Positions 17,748 through 26,082 of a stretch of DNA of 64,000 bases are shown here, one piece after another. A model generated the notes under the pieces. It was not told where the DNA came from. It saw nothing but the letters and a program-made list of their open reading frames with translations, and did not search any database. The position numbers were made by a program, and so were the translations under genes. Within the stretch, counting starts at the first letter, position 1, and each line of letters opens with the position of its first letter. This DNA is from Syntrophomonas sp. UBA5314 (GTDB taxonomy: Bacteria > Bacillota > Syntrophomonadia > Syntrophomonadales > Syntrophomonadaceae): NCBI GenBank assembly GCA_002410325.1, contig DHRK01000042.1, forward strand, positions 2,137 to 66,136, in the 5' to 3' direction.

Positions 17748-18720
17748 GTGCGCAAAAATCATCAGTATCAGTGTGTGCATGATTGTAAAGGATGAAGAGC
17801 CGGTATTGGCCCGTTGTCTCAATGGCGTGAAGAGCTTTGCAGATGAAATCATCATCGTGGATACGGGTTCAAGCGACGCTACGAAAAATATAGCCCGGGC
17901 TTTTACCGATAAGGTGTATGATTTTGAATGGAACGACGATTTTGCGGCGGCGCGCAATTATTCTTATTCCCTGGCCGGATGCGACTATATAATGTGGCTG
18001 GACGCCGACAATATCATCGAAGCCGGGGACGCTGAACGCATTGCCGCTCTTAAATCTTCGCTGGCACCGGATGTGGATGTGGTTTTTACGCTGCATCGCA
18101 GCATGGTGGGGGAGGGCCATCATGAGACGGCGCTGCTGCGGGATCGCCTGATCCGGCGCAGCCTGGGCTCCCAATGGATATACCCGGTTCACGAGGGAAT
18201 CCCCATGAGTTCTGTGTCCGCTGACGGCGAAGTGAAAAAATACAGCAGCTATATTGCCGGGAATATCACCATCTGGCATAAAAAAGAGGTGGTCAATGAT
18301 CCCGGCCGCAATATACGCATATTTGAAAAAATGCTGGCCGACGGCACCCCTTTCACATCTTTCAACTATGCCTACTACTGCCGCGAGTTATACCTGCACC
18401 GGCGCTACCAGGAATCATATGAAGCTTACCTTAAAGTCAAATCCATGCAGAGCCCTGCCGATATCGCCCACGCTTTGACATTTGCTGTGTGGAGCCTGCA
18501 AAAGCTTGAGCGCTGGAAGGAGGCTCTCGAGGAGCTGACCGGGGCCTTCGTCTGGGTGGCCCCACCCCCTTGCTGTGCTGCGAGATGGGCAACTGCTTTA
18601 AGCATCTGGGGATGCAGGACCAGGCGGAATTCTGGTATATGCGGGCTCTTTCCTTTACCCCGGACCTGGCTGATTTCAACCTGGTGTTTCCTGCTTACTA
18701 CGAGTATATCCCCTGCCTGA
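17748..18720 (+). pseudogene. GT2-TPR glycosyltransferase of the RiPP locus, frameshifted
   Basis: The frame encodes a family 2 glycosyltransferase: ISISVCMIVKDEEPVLARCL, IIIVDTGSSDATKNIA, the DXD-like WLDADN (about residue 82) and WHKKEV, followed by TPR-like helices. The natural start looks like GTG 17748 (after AGGAAGAG). Reading MRKIISISV from it requires one A fewer in the A5 run at 17754-17758. Near 18545, after EALEELTGAF, the homologous sequence moves to the -1 frame (LRLGGPTPLLCCEMGNCF), so the rest of this frame to 18720 is not native. Both events are single-base and could be mutations or sequencing errors. The likely role is glycosylation of the precursor or of an intermediate. Confidence 0.7.
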
Positions 18721-20104
18721 AGCTGAGCAAGCTTTATGCCCGGAAAGGCCTTATAGAAAAAGCGGTGGAATACAACGAAAGAGCCGCCGCGGCCCGGCCG
18801 GACAGTGTCAGTGCAGCGCTCAACCGCCTGTATTTTGAGAGCCTGGCCGGGGATAAGCGAGGCTGGCCGATGGAGCAAGCTGAATTTTTTCCGGCAGGGG
18901 CAGCAAATCCCCTTAAGAGCGATGCAACCCGCCCCCTCAAGCTGCGCCAATTCGAATTGAAGAAATGGAACCGCCGTCCCATAGTGCTCTGCGGGACTTT
19001 GGACAAAGTCGCCCGGGCCGCTGAATTCCTGGGGGAAAACGGCGTTAAAGGCAAAATATATATTTGCGATGATGACCGGGCCGGGGAATCCTACCACGGA
19101 ATTGATATTATAGGCGCGGAAGCTCTGGCCGTTCATCGCGGTGATAACCTCCTGCTGGGAAGCAAGGTGTTTTATCAGAGATACCTGCGCTTTCTGCCGG
19201 GAATTACTTTAGGGGACTGGTTCTTCATGAGCCAGCTGCTTATGGATCCCTATGAGCGCAAGGGCTACGAAAACATGATGTACTTCTTTTTCAAACGCCG
19301 CCGGGAGTCCTTCATAGTGCCGGGGATTGATCTGGTTCTGACCCAGCGCTGCAACCTGCGCTGCCGGCATTGCGCCAACCGCATGCAGTACTATACTGCG
19401 CCTCATGATTATGAGGAAGAAGACTATTTGGAATCATTTGCCCGGGTGCTGAAGGCGGTGGATGGCGTGGCGAGCATGAGGATAATCGGCGGAGAGCCTT
19501 TGCTGCTGCAGGAAAAAATAGAAAAAGTAATAGAGCGTTTCGGCAGTTCGGATAAAATATTCTGCATTGACATCCCCACCAACGGGACGCTGCTTTTAAA
19601 AGAGAGAACCGCTTCCGTACTGGCCGGGTGTCCCAGAGCAACTGTGCTGGTAAATGATTACGGGGCGCCTCCCGGCGGGTCAAGGAATTGATGGCCCAGC
19701 TGAAAGCCGGTAAGATCTCGCATATGCTCTATCCTGCGCATACTCCCTGGTTTGATATGGGCGACTTCATATGCTGTGAACGCTCCGGGGAAGAAACGCA
19801 CAACCTGTACCAGGCTTGTTTATCTAAGGAAGGCTGCGCCACCCTTCTGGGACACGAGCTCTATCTGTGCCCGGTGGCGGCCCATGGAGCCGCTCTGGCA
19901 GCCGTACCCAGGCCGGAGGATGAATATGTGGATCTGCGCGACGACACTCTTTTGCGCGAACGTCTTTTCCGATTTTTTACACGTAAAACCCATCTTCAGG
20001 CCTGCCGTTTTTGCCTGGGCGGCAAAACCCGGGTGCCCCGGGGAGTGCAGGCTCACCATGCGCTGCCCTATCAATCAATAAGCGAAAGTGGGGAATTGTC
20101 GTGA
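18546..20104 (+). pseudogene. TPR end plus radical SAM protein, frameshifted
   Basis: The frame first completes the TPR part of the glycosyltransferase (GNCFKHLGMQDQAEFWYMRA, SKLYARKGLIEKAVEYNERA). It continues without a stop into a Rossmann-like segment (RRPIVLCGTLDKVARAAEFL). It then enters a radical SAM domain with LTQRCNLRCRHC (CxxxCxxC, three cluster cysteines) and IIGGEPLLL. Near 19665 one base is missing: VLVNDYG continues in the -1 frame as ASRRVKELMAQLKAGKISHM and runs to 20104. That part has further cysteines (DFICCERSGEE, LQACRFCLGG) like an auxiliary-cluster region. It could be a natural GT-radical SAM fusion or a deletion fusion. Role in peptide modification is inferred from context. 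Confidence 0.65.
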
Positions 20105-21318
20105 TTCATGTGGCTTTTGCCCTGCATGATTATCTGGGCTCCTACAGCATGTATACCGGTACGGCTATGGCTTCACTTTTTGAAAATACCCGGGAGCCGG
20201 TAACCGTGCACCTGCTGCACAACGATACCTTGTCGCCGCAGAACCGGGAACGGTTTATACAGCTTTGCGCCTCCTACGGGCAAAATATCGGTTTCTACCG
20301 GGTGAGCGCCGAGCAAGACTTCGACATAGCCGCGATAGAGAAACGCGGTTACTGTGAAGGGATCATGTTCCGTCTCTATCTGCCCCGCCTTTTGCCCGCG
20401 GCGGTAGAAAAAATCATCTACTTGGATTCCGACCTCCTTATTAATATGGATATCCGGGAGCTATTTCAAAAAATCACTACCTTTTTCCCCGATCAGGATT
20501 TGCTGAATGTGGTTTTCCAGGATGATGTCCGGTATATGGACAGAAAATACAACTGGTTTTTAATCAGAAACCACAACCAGCCCCTCGGGGAGAAAATCTA
20601 CCACTATAATGCCGCCGTATTCAATTTCTCCAACCAATTGCTCAACTTTGCCGGTTTGTATTTTGATTACTGGGACAAAACCCTCTGGCGAGACGCCGCG
20701 CTGGGCGCCGACCACAAGATGCATCTGCTCATCAGGATGCACAGCGGTCTGACCTATTTGCAGAGGAAGATGGATAAGGGGATGGTTTTAACCCCCCAGG
20801 AGGAACTGGATTACGGCCAGGAGCTGCACCGGGCCGGTGAATATGAAAAATGCCGGGACTATTTAATAACCCGTTTAAATGTAGAACAGAATAACGAAAT
20901 ACTCGCCTCCAAGCTTTATATGCTGTCGGCGGCTTATGAAGCACTGGGGCAGAGCCGGGAGCAAAAGGACGCCCTGCTCATATCACTGCGCTACGATACT
21001 CCCTATGTTTTTTCCTGCTTCAAACTGGGCATGCTGTGTTTCCAAGAAAAACACTACCGCCAGGCCCGTTTTTGGCTGGAGACCTCGCTTCACGCCAAGC
21101 AGAATCTGCAGCAAATAGATGTTCAGGCCTTGAAATACAGGACTTATCAAAAGCTCAGCAAATGCTGCCTCAAGTTGAACGATATTGATGCCGCCATAAA
21201 ATATAATGATTTGGCAGGTGAAATACGGCCGGATAGCCTCAGTGTAGCGATAAACCAAGAAGTTTTTAAACAGCTGCGGCCGGAGCAGGGAAGATACGGG
21301 GGCGGTTCTTTTGCCTAA
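20101..21318 (+). CDS. GT8-type glycosyltransferase fused to TPR repeats
   Basis: The start is GTG 20101, overlapping the TGA of the radical SAM frame (GTGA). Residues 1-190 form a family 8 glycosyltransferase: HVAFALHDYLGSYSMYTGTA, EKIIYLDSDLLINMDI with the DXD motif, then KIYHYNAAVFNFSN. The usual C-terminal part of GT8 (HFxGxxKPW) is missing. After about residue 200 the protein changes to TPR-like helices (YGQELHRAGEYEKCRDYLIT, AAYEALGQSREQKDALLISL, KLSKCCLKLNDIDAAIKYND). This may be a deletion fusion between a GT8 and the tail of a GT2-TPR gene. The last codons lie in a dispersed GGGG(A/G)CGG repeat. Confidence 0.7.
   Translation: MIHVAFALHDYLGSYSMYTGTAMASLFENTREPVTVHLLHNDTLSPQNRERFIQLCASYGQNIGFYRVSAEQDFDIAAIEKRGYCEGIMFRLYLPRLLPAAVEKIIYLDSDLLINMDIRELFQKITTFFPDQDLLNVVFQDDVRYMDRKYNWFLIRNHNQPLGEKIYHYNAAVFNFSNQLLNFAGLYFDYWDKTLWRDAALGADHKMHLLIRMHSGLTYLQRKMDKGMVLTPQEELDYGQELHRAGEYEKCRDYLITRLNVEQNNEILASKLYMLSAAYEALGQSREQKDALLISLRYDTPYVFSCFKLGMLCFQEKHYRQARFWLETSLHAKQNLQQIDVQALKYRTYQKLSKCCLKLNDIDAAIKYNDLAGEIRPDSLSVAINQEVFKQLRPEQGRYGGGSFA
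21298..21315 (+). repeat. Copy of dispersed GGGGRCGGTTCTTT repeat
   Basis: GGGGGCGGTTCTTTTGCC matches 16 of 18 bases of the copy at 23471-23488 (GGGGACGGTTCTTTCGCC). It codes for the last residues of the GT8-TPR protein, and the stop codon follows directly. This suggests the original 3' end of that gene was lost. Confidence 0.6.
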
Positions 21319-21387
21319 CCGCTCTTCAGGAACCTTTCAAACCGGTCCTTATCTATCCCGTTAACGGCCGCAATTTACATATCAAAA

Positions 21388-21425
21388 GAACCCGGACCAA
21401 ATTCGATGGCCCGGGTCCTTGTTTT
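21388..21425. terminator. Bidirectional rho-independent terminator
   Basis: GAACCCGGACC (21388-21398) pairs with GGCCCGGGTCC (21408-21418) with two mismatches. TTGTTTTC follows on the plus strand and a TTCTTTT run on the minus strand. It separates the convergent GT8-TPR gene and the small membrane protein gene. Confidence 0.7.
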
Positions 21426-21471
21426 CAATCCTTACATTAATCCGAGCTTGCCTGATACTCTGATTATTTCT

Positions 21472-21735
21472 TTAAAACAGCCCCAACAGGTGTAATCCCT
21501 TTTCCCGCATCATTGCTCCGGCAATTACCAGCCAAACGGCCAAAGCGACTACTCCCAGGAGTATGTCAAACCACGACATGGATGACCGCTTGGTCACAAT
21601 ATATAGGACAATAATAATAGCATAAAACGCGATAAGACCAAGCGCGATGTAAAACAAGCTGTTCCATTTGAAAAACAGCCATCCCACAATGAAAGCGGCT
21701 ATTAATAAGCTGATCTCAAATACTGCACTGCGCAT
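21472..21735 (-). CDS. Small membrane protein of unknown function
   Basis: An 87-residue protein with three hydrophobic helices: FEISLLIAAFIVGWLFF, FYIALGLIAFYAIIIVLYIV and FDILLGVVALAVWLVIAGAM. A basic KRSSMSW loop lies between helices 2 and 3. I choose the ATG at 21735, which has GGAGG 8 bases upstream, over the TTG at 21750. It is monocistronic and ends near a bidirectional terminator. I recognise no family. Confidence 0.6.
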   Translation of the reverse strand: MRSAVFEISLLIAAFIVGWLFFKWNSLFYIALGLIAFYAIIIVLYIVTKRSSMSWFDILLGVVALAVWLVIAGAMMREKGLHLLGLF

Positions 21736-21750
21736 GATCCGGCCCTCCAA

Positions 21751-22217
21751 TAATAGCTATTCAATATCTGACTGGCATTTTCCTCCTATTTCTAATCGTC
21801 TATGGTTTCAATAATTACTATGCCTATAAATAAGGGATGGTGCGGAAATATAAGAATTAATCTGTAAATATGTAATAAAGCAATAATGCCCGGACAAGTT
21901 TCTTATAGCCCCGATATGTGATTAAAAACCGGTACGGAAATAGAAGCCACCCCGGCCAGGTAAAACCGTCTGGATGATGAATTAACGGGCTATCCGGTCA
22001 AAGTTGACCTCTTTATCCTCTTTATCTATGCATTATGGGTCAATAAAAACAACAAGTATGTAAAGCAACGGGCTGTGCTGAGTTGCCGTTATCAGCACGA
22101 AGTGTTGAAGTAATTAGCTGTTTAATCCGGAAAAACGGTGCAACCAGCCTAATAGCAGGGACAAGACCTTCCCCTTGCGGACTCTAGATTATGTCTATTC
22201 TATAAAGGAGCAAATAC
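21751..22217. other. Intergenic stretch with a possible gene remnant
   Basis: Most of this 467-base stretch is AT-rich and shows no gene. At about 21970-22112 a plus frame reads LDDELTGYPVKVDL and later WVNKNNKYVKQRAVLSCRYQ to a TAA. The first piece resembles the end of a small MNT-type nucleotidyltransferase, but it is too short to be sure. Confidence 0.3.
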
Positions 22218-22587
22218 ATGAATGTTACCCTTCGAACTGAGGAAGAGAAAGATTTTAGAATAGTAGAAAGTATAACCAGAGAGGCATTTTGGAATGTTTA
22301 TAGACCCGGCTGCTGTGAACATTTTATCTTGCACCAATTAAGAAGTTTCCCGGAATTTATTAAAGAACTTGATTTTGTTGCTGAACTTGACGGAGAAGTG
22401 GCTGGCAATATTGTTTATAGCAAAGCTGTGGTTGTTGATGATGCAGGCACCAGGCATGAAGTAATTGGCGCAGTCCTTAAACCAAGCCCTGGCTGACGGA
22501 ATCTTGACCGAGGAACAGGTTAAATTGAGCTTGAACGTTGCCAGGCAAACCATGCTGCTTATGATTGAAGCGAAAAAGAATAAATAG
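22218..22587 (+). pseudogene. GNAT acetyltransferase stump joined to an unrelated tail
   Basis: The first ~83 codons are the N-terminal half of a GNAT N-acetyltransferase (MNVTLRTEEEKDFRIVESIT, then DFVAELDGEVAGNIVYSKA), with a good GGAG RBS. After HEVI the acetyl-CoA binding motif is absent and the frame ends at 22496. In another frame the DNA continues as LNQALADGILTEEQVKLSLN and ends at TAG 22587, which looks like the C-terminus of a different gene. A deletion with its junction near 22465 explains both. The product lacks the catalytic core. Confidence 0.6.
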
Positions 22588-22740
22588 CAGAAACATATTG
22601 AGCCGCCTATCAGGACGCATTGTTCCGGTAGGCGGTTTGTATTTTCTCTTAGCACCAAGTTATCGATGTATTTAAATTAGCAGCCAAGATTGGCGGACAT
22701 AAAGACTCAACAATCACTTGCAGGGCTTATCCGCCCAGGA

Positions 22741-23409
22741 TTAGCTCAAGCCGTGCTGAGCCAGGATTTCCTGGATCTTGCTAAAGGGAAAATGAGGGGC
22801 TTCCCTTCGGGGCTCTACTGGCTCTGTCCTTATGTCTATATGGGGGCTGGGCTTGTTGCCCCGTGCGGGTCCGCCGTCAAAGTAGATGTCCGCATTATCC
22901 CCAAAATAATTGACGGCCTCTTCCAGAGTGGTGGCGTCAGGCAAGCCCTTGAGGTTGGAAGAACTGATCCCCAAAATAGTGCGGCTGTAATCATAAAGAG
23001 TGCGAATTTCACTATCCTGAAAGTATACTACAATTGCCTCGGAACCAGCGGTGGCGGCGTCCAACGGGGTGTTGGGCTTCTTCTGCACGTAGAAGCTTAC
23101 CGGGGAAGGGCTGAAGATGTCGATAATACGCTGCTGGCGTTCGTCTATTTCGGCGAATTCTGCTATTCGGCTTTTGTCCATAACGATGGTGATCGGCTTA
23201 TCAGCTGGGCTATTGCGCATTGCTCTCAATTTTCCCAGAGCCCTGGCATTAAAGGCATCACAGACCAGAACGTATATGGTCAAAGTAGGTACACAAACGA
23301 TTTTACCGTCACGAATAGCCTGACCGGCCATTTCGAACTCCCTGGGACCGGGTTTAAGAACTTGATAGCTTGGAGCCAGTATGACATCCCTTTTATTTGC
23401 CATAGCCAT
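22741..23409 (-). CDS. YrdC/Sua5-domain protein with altered motif
   Basis: A 222-residue protein of the YrdC/Sua5 fold, the family that makes threonylcarbamoyl-AMP for tRNA t6A or acts in carbamoyl transfer. Recognisable parts are AGQAIRDGKIVCVPTLTIYV (canonical form GxIVxxPTDTVYG), LRAMRNSPADKPITIVM (binding loop), SPSPVSFYVQKK and ILGISSSNLKG (canonical SANxSG). The PTDTVYG signature is changed to PTLTIYV, losing an Asp and a Gly. I use the ATG at 23409 because GAAAGGG lies 9 bases before it. It may be a paralogue with a different substrate, not the housekeeping TsaC. It stands alone. Confidence 0.72.
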   Translation of the reverse strand: MAMANKRDVILAPSYQVLKPGPREFEMAGQAIRDGKIVCVPTLTIYVLVCDAFNARALGKLRAMRNSPADKPITIVMDKSRIAEFAEIDERQQRIIDIFSPSPVSFYVQKKPNTPLDAATAGSEAIVVYFQDSEIRTLYDYSRTILGISSSNLKGLPDATTLEEAVNYFGDNADIYFDGGPARGNKPSPHIDIRTEPVEPRREAPHFPFSKIQEILAQHGLS

Positions 23410-23470
23410 ATAAAACATCCCTTTCTGTAATCAATTTATAGTTTAATATCAAGACGGCCCAGGCGGGCTT

Positions 23471-23488
23471 GGGGACGGTTCTTTCGCC
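23471..23488 (+). repeat. Copy of dispersed GGGGRCGGTTCTTT repeat
   Basis: GGGGACGGTTCTTTCGCC lies between the YrdC-like gene and the 3' end of the binding protein-permease gene. It matches the copy at 21298-21315 at 16 of 18 positions. Confidence 0.6.
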
Positions 23489-23495
23489 CGCTTTA

Positions 23496-25760
23496 TCATG
23501 CCTGGGAAATCCTCTTAGGGCGGTTTCTTTTGGGATCGGTTTTCATACCGATGTAGTCCAGCACCAGGGCCAACAGGTAGGCCATGATAAAGTAGAGCAC
23601 CGCTACCATAACCAGCGGGAAAAAGGCGTCAAAAGTACGGCTGCGAATGATATCGCTGGCTTTGGTCAGATCCTGCACCGCGATATAGCCGACCACTGAT
23701 GTCATCTTGACCAGGGATATAAATTCGCCCTTGTAGACGGGCAGAACCTGTCTCACCGCCTGGGGCAGGATGATATAAACGAAGGTTTGAAAAGGAGTAA
23801 AACCGCCGGCGATCCCGGCCTCGGTCTGCCCTCTGTCAATGCTTTCGATGGCGGTTCGAAACATTTCCGAAACATAGGCGCCAAAGTTCATACCAAAGGC
23901 AATCACCGCCACGATTATCGGGTCGATATTCACCGAGGCAAATACTACATAGAAGATCAGCATGAGCAGGACCAGAACCGGGGTGCCGCGCAGGATGGAA
24001 ATGTAAACCCTGGCAATAGTGCAAAGAATCCGGTTTCGGGCCATGCGCATGAAACAGATCAGAGCGCCCAGCAGGGTGCCAAAGAGCACTGACAACAGGG
24101 ATATAATAGCGGTTACTTTCAAACCGTCTACGATTAGCAGATAGCGCTGCTCGACAATGATGTTATTTTTAAAGCTTTCGGATATGCTCTGGATAAACGA
24201 TGTGACCGCTGACTCATCCGATTGTCCGTCGTATGCGGCCAGATTCTTTTTCAAAGTGAATACGCTGGTTCCCAGTTCGTAATAGGGATCGGAAAAGTCA
24301 ATCTGCTTCTTTCTCTCTTCGGTAATGACCAGGGTGCTGTCCACCATATCGATCTTGTTGCCGGCCACGGCCGCGATCAGGCTGGCAAACTCCATATCCT
24401 GTAGGACCAGTTCTTTGCCCAGGGAAGCGGCAAACCTTTCCGCCATTTCAATATCAAAACCGACGATCCGGTTGTTTTTTACGATAGCAAAGGGCAGACC
24501 CTTGTCGCTTACCACGCCCACCACCAGGCGGCCGTTGTTTTTAGGATTATCGATTACCGGCATATCGTTTATGCCTCTGGTTACCCAGCGGTCCGCCATA
24601 TCATCATAGACGCCGTTAGCCTTAATTTGTTTTAGGAATTCATTGAACTGTTCCCGCAGCCGATCATTGTTTTGATTAAACCCCATACCCATAGGAATTC
24701 TATACAGATTCTCGCCTAAAATGGCCAGCTCTTGGTCGCTGCGCATCATTTCCAGCAAAGATTCGTGGGCGAAGAAGGCGGCGTCAATTTTGTTGGTCTT
24801 TACCGCCAGGATCAGATCGGATGGGCTTTTGTATTGCATTACCGTGGCGTTGGGATAGGTCTGGTGGGCGTATTCGTCATGAATACCGCCTAATAAAACC
24901 CCGATCTTTTTATCTTTGAGGTCGTCAACCGTATTGAGTTTGCCGCTGGTATTACCGGTTTCGGGCACGCTGCCGCGCACAAGCACGGCAATGCCTCCAT
25001 CATAGTAACTTTCCGAGAACAGCACCTTTTTCGCTCTTTCCTCGGTAATGGATATGCCGGAGGCGATCATGTCAATTTTGCCAGCCCCGAGAGCCGGAAT
25101 CAATGCGCCGAATTCCATATTCACGATTTCCAACTGCATATCCAGCTTTTGGGCAATGTAGGCAGCCATTTCAATATCAAAGCCTACCATTTTATTTGAG
25201 CTGTCGATATAGGCAATCGGTTCGCCGGTATTGGCAGTGCCCAGCCTCAGGGTGCCTTTGCTCCCGGTCAATTTAATATCGGGCATCGGCGCCGGGTCGC
25301 CCTGTTTGGGAAACCAGCGCTTCATCATATCATCGTAAGTGCCGTTGGCCTTGAGTTCTTTCACCGTTTCATCAATGGCCGTTTTGAGTTCTTGGTTTTG
25401 CAGCTGTACGGCAAAGCCGAATTTATCTTTCATCAGCAATTCAGGAAGAATTACCAATCCCTCATTCTTGGCAACGATATTCTCCAATATGGGCTTGTCA
25501 TAGACAGTGGCGTCTGCTTTCCCTTCTCTTACAGCTATGGCGGCGTCAAGAGGACCGTTGTAATATTGGAATTTAGCATCCGGGAATTTGGCGAGGGTAA
25601 ACTGGTCCGCCGCTGTCCCGGTTACTACAGCAAAGGTTTTGCCTCCGTTAAGCATGGACAGACGGGTTATCTGTCCATTCTCGTTCTGGCAGCCTGCCAG
25701 CGAAAGAATGAGGGAAAAAAATATTCCGGTGATTAGCAGTTTATTCCGCAACAGATACAC
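23496..25760 (-). CDS. Polar amino-acid-type ABC lipoprotein: SBP domains fused to permease
   Basis: A 754-residue fusion. The signal peptide ends in the lipobox LSLAGC (Cys24). Residues about 35-155 are the second (C-terminal) lobe of an SBP_bac_3 domain (GKTFAVVTGTAADQFT). About 165-275 are a first lobe and 280-400 a second lobe. About 405-500 are a further first lobe (GRLVVGVVSDKGLPFAIV). The end (about 535-745) is a HisM/GlnP-type permease with several helices and the EAA loop (EAGIAGGFTPFQTFVYIILP). The GTG at 25760 or the TTG three codons later (better spaced to AAGGAG) is the start. No ATPase is adjacent, so it must borrow one encoded elsewhere. Substrate is probably an amino acid. Confidence 0.85.
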   Translation of the reverse strand: MYLLRNKLLITGIFFSLILSLAGCQNENGQITRLSMLNGGKTFAVVTGTAADQFTLAKFPDAKFQYYNGPLDAAIAVREGKADATVYDKPILENIVAKNEGLVILPELLMKDKFGFAVQLQNQELKTAIDETVKELKANGTYDDMMKRWFPKQGDPAPMPDIKLTGSKGTLRLGTANTGEPIAYIDSSNKMVGFDIEMAAYIAQKLDMQLEIVNMEFGALIPALGAGKIDMIASGISITEERAKKVLFSESYYDGGIAVLVRGSVPETGNTSGKLNTVDDLKDKKIGVLLGGIHDEYAHQTYPNATVMQYKSPSDLILAVKTNKIDAAFFAHESLLEMMRSDQELAILGENLYRIPMGMGFNQNNDRLREQFNEFLKQIKANGVYDDMADRWVTRGINDMPVIDNPKNNGRLVVGVVSDKGLPFAIVKNNRIVGFDIEMAERFAASLGKELVLQDMEFASLIAAVAGNKIDMVDSTLVITEERKKQIDFSDPYYELGTSVFTLKKNLAAYDGQSDESAVTSFIQSISESFKNNIIVEQRYLLIVDGLKVTAIISLLSVLFGTLLGALICFMRMARNRILCTIARVYISILRGTPVLVLLMLIFYVVFASVNIDPIIVAVIAFGMNFGAYVSEMFRTAIESIDRGQTEAGIAGGFTPFQTFVYIILPQAVRQVLPVYKGEFISLVKMTSVVGYIAVQDLTKASDIIRSRTFDAFFPLVMVAVLYFIMAYLLALVLDYIGMKTDPKRNRPKRISQA

Positions 25761-26082
25761 TCCTTAAGCAGCTGGTTGCCCCATCTAATAGTATCAGTAA
25801 GCTGTTCTTTATGCTAATTTCAAAATCGTCATTTCGGGCTATATTCTTTATTCAATTTGCGCGACAATAGTTAAAGAAGCTCTTCACGATGCTTACGGGG
25901 ATTTACGCAAATCTCAAATTAAACGGTAGCTAATAACCATTACAAAACAATTAACAAGCATCTCCGGCAAGTGATTTTCCAATACTTAATGGAACGGGGA
26001 GGAGGTATACGGAGCCGTTGGGCGCAGGCCTGCCCGAGGTCGGGGAGGCATTTATCAAAGCAAATATTAAGGGGGCAAATTC
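25761..26082. other. Divergent intergenic region of the two binding-protein genes
   Basis: A 322-base spacer between the divergent SBP-permease gene and the single SBP gene. It must hold both promoters, but I see no convincing -35/-10 pair, riboswitch or terminator. A GGGGAGGAGG-type purine tract at about 25995 resembles an RBS but starts no supported gene. Confidence 0.5.

Noticed and set aside
18530..18570. Programmed -1 frameshift in the GT2-TPR gene
   Set aside because: No X-XXY-YYZ slippery heptamer in frame and no obvious downstream stimulatory hairpin.
22690..23430. 246-residue plus-strand frame over the YrdC-like gene
   Set aside because: Antisense to a gene with clear domain motifs; no RBS and no recognisable family.
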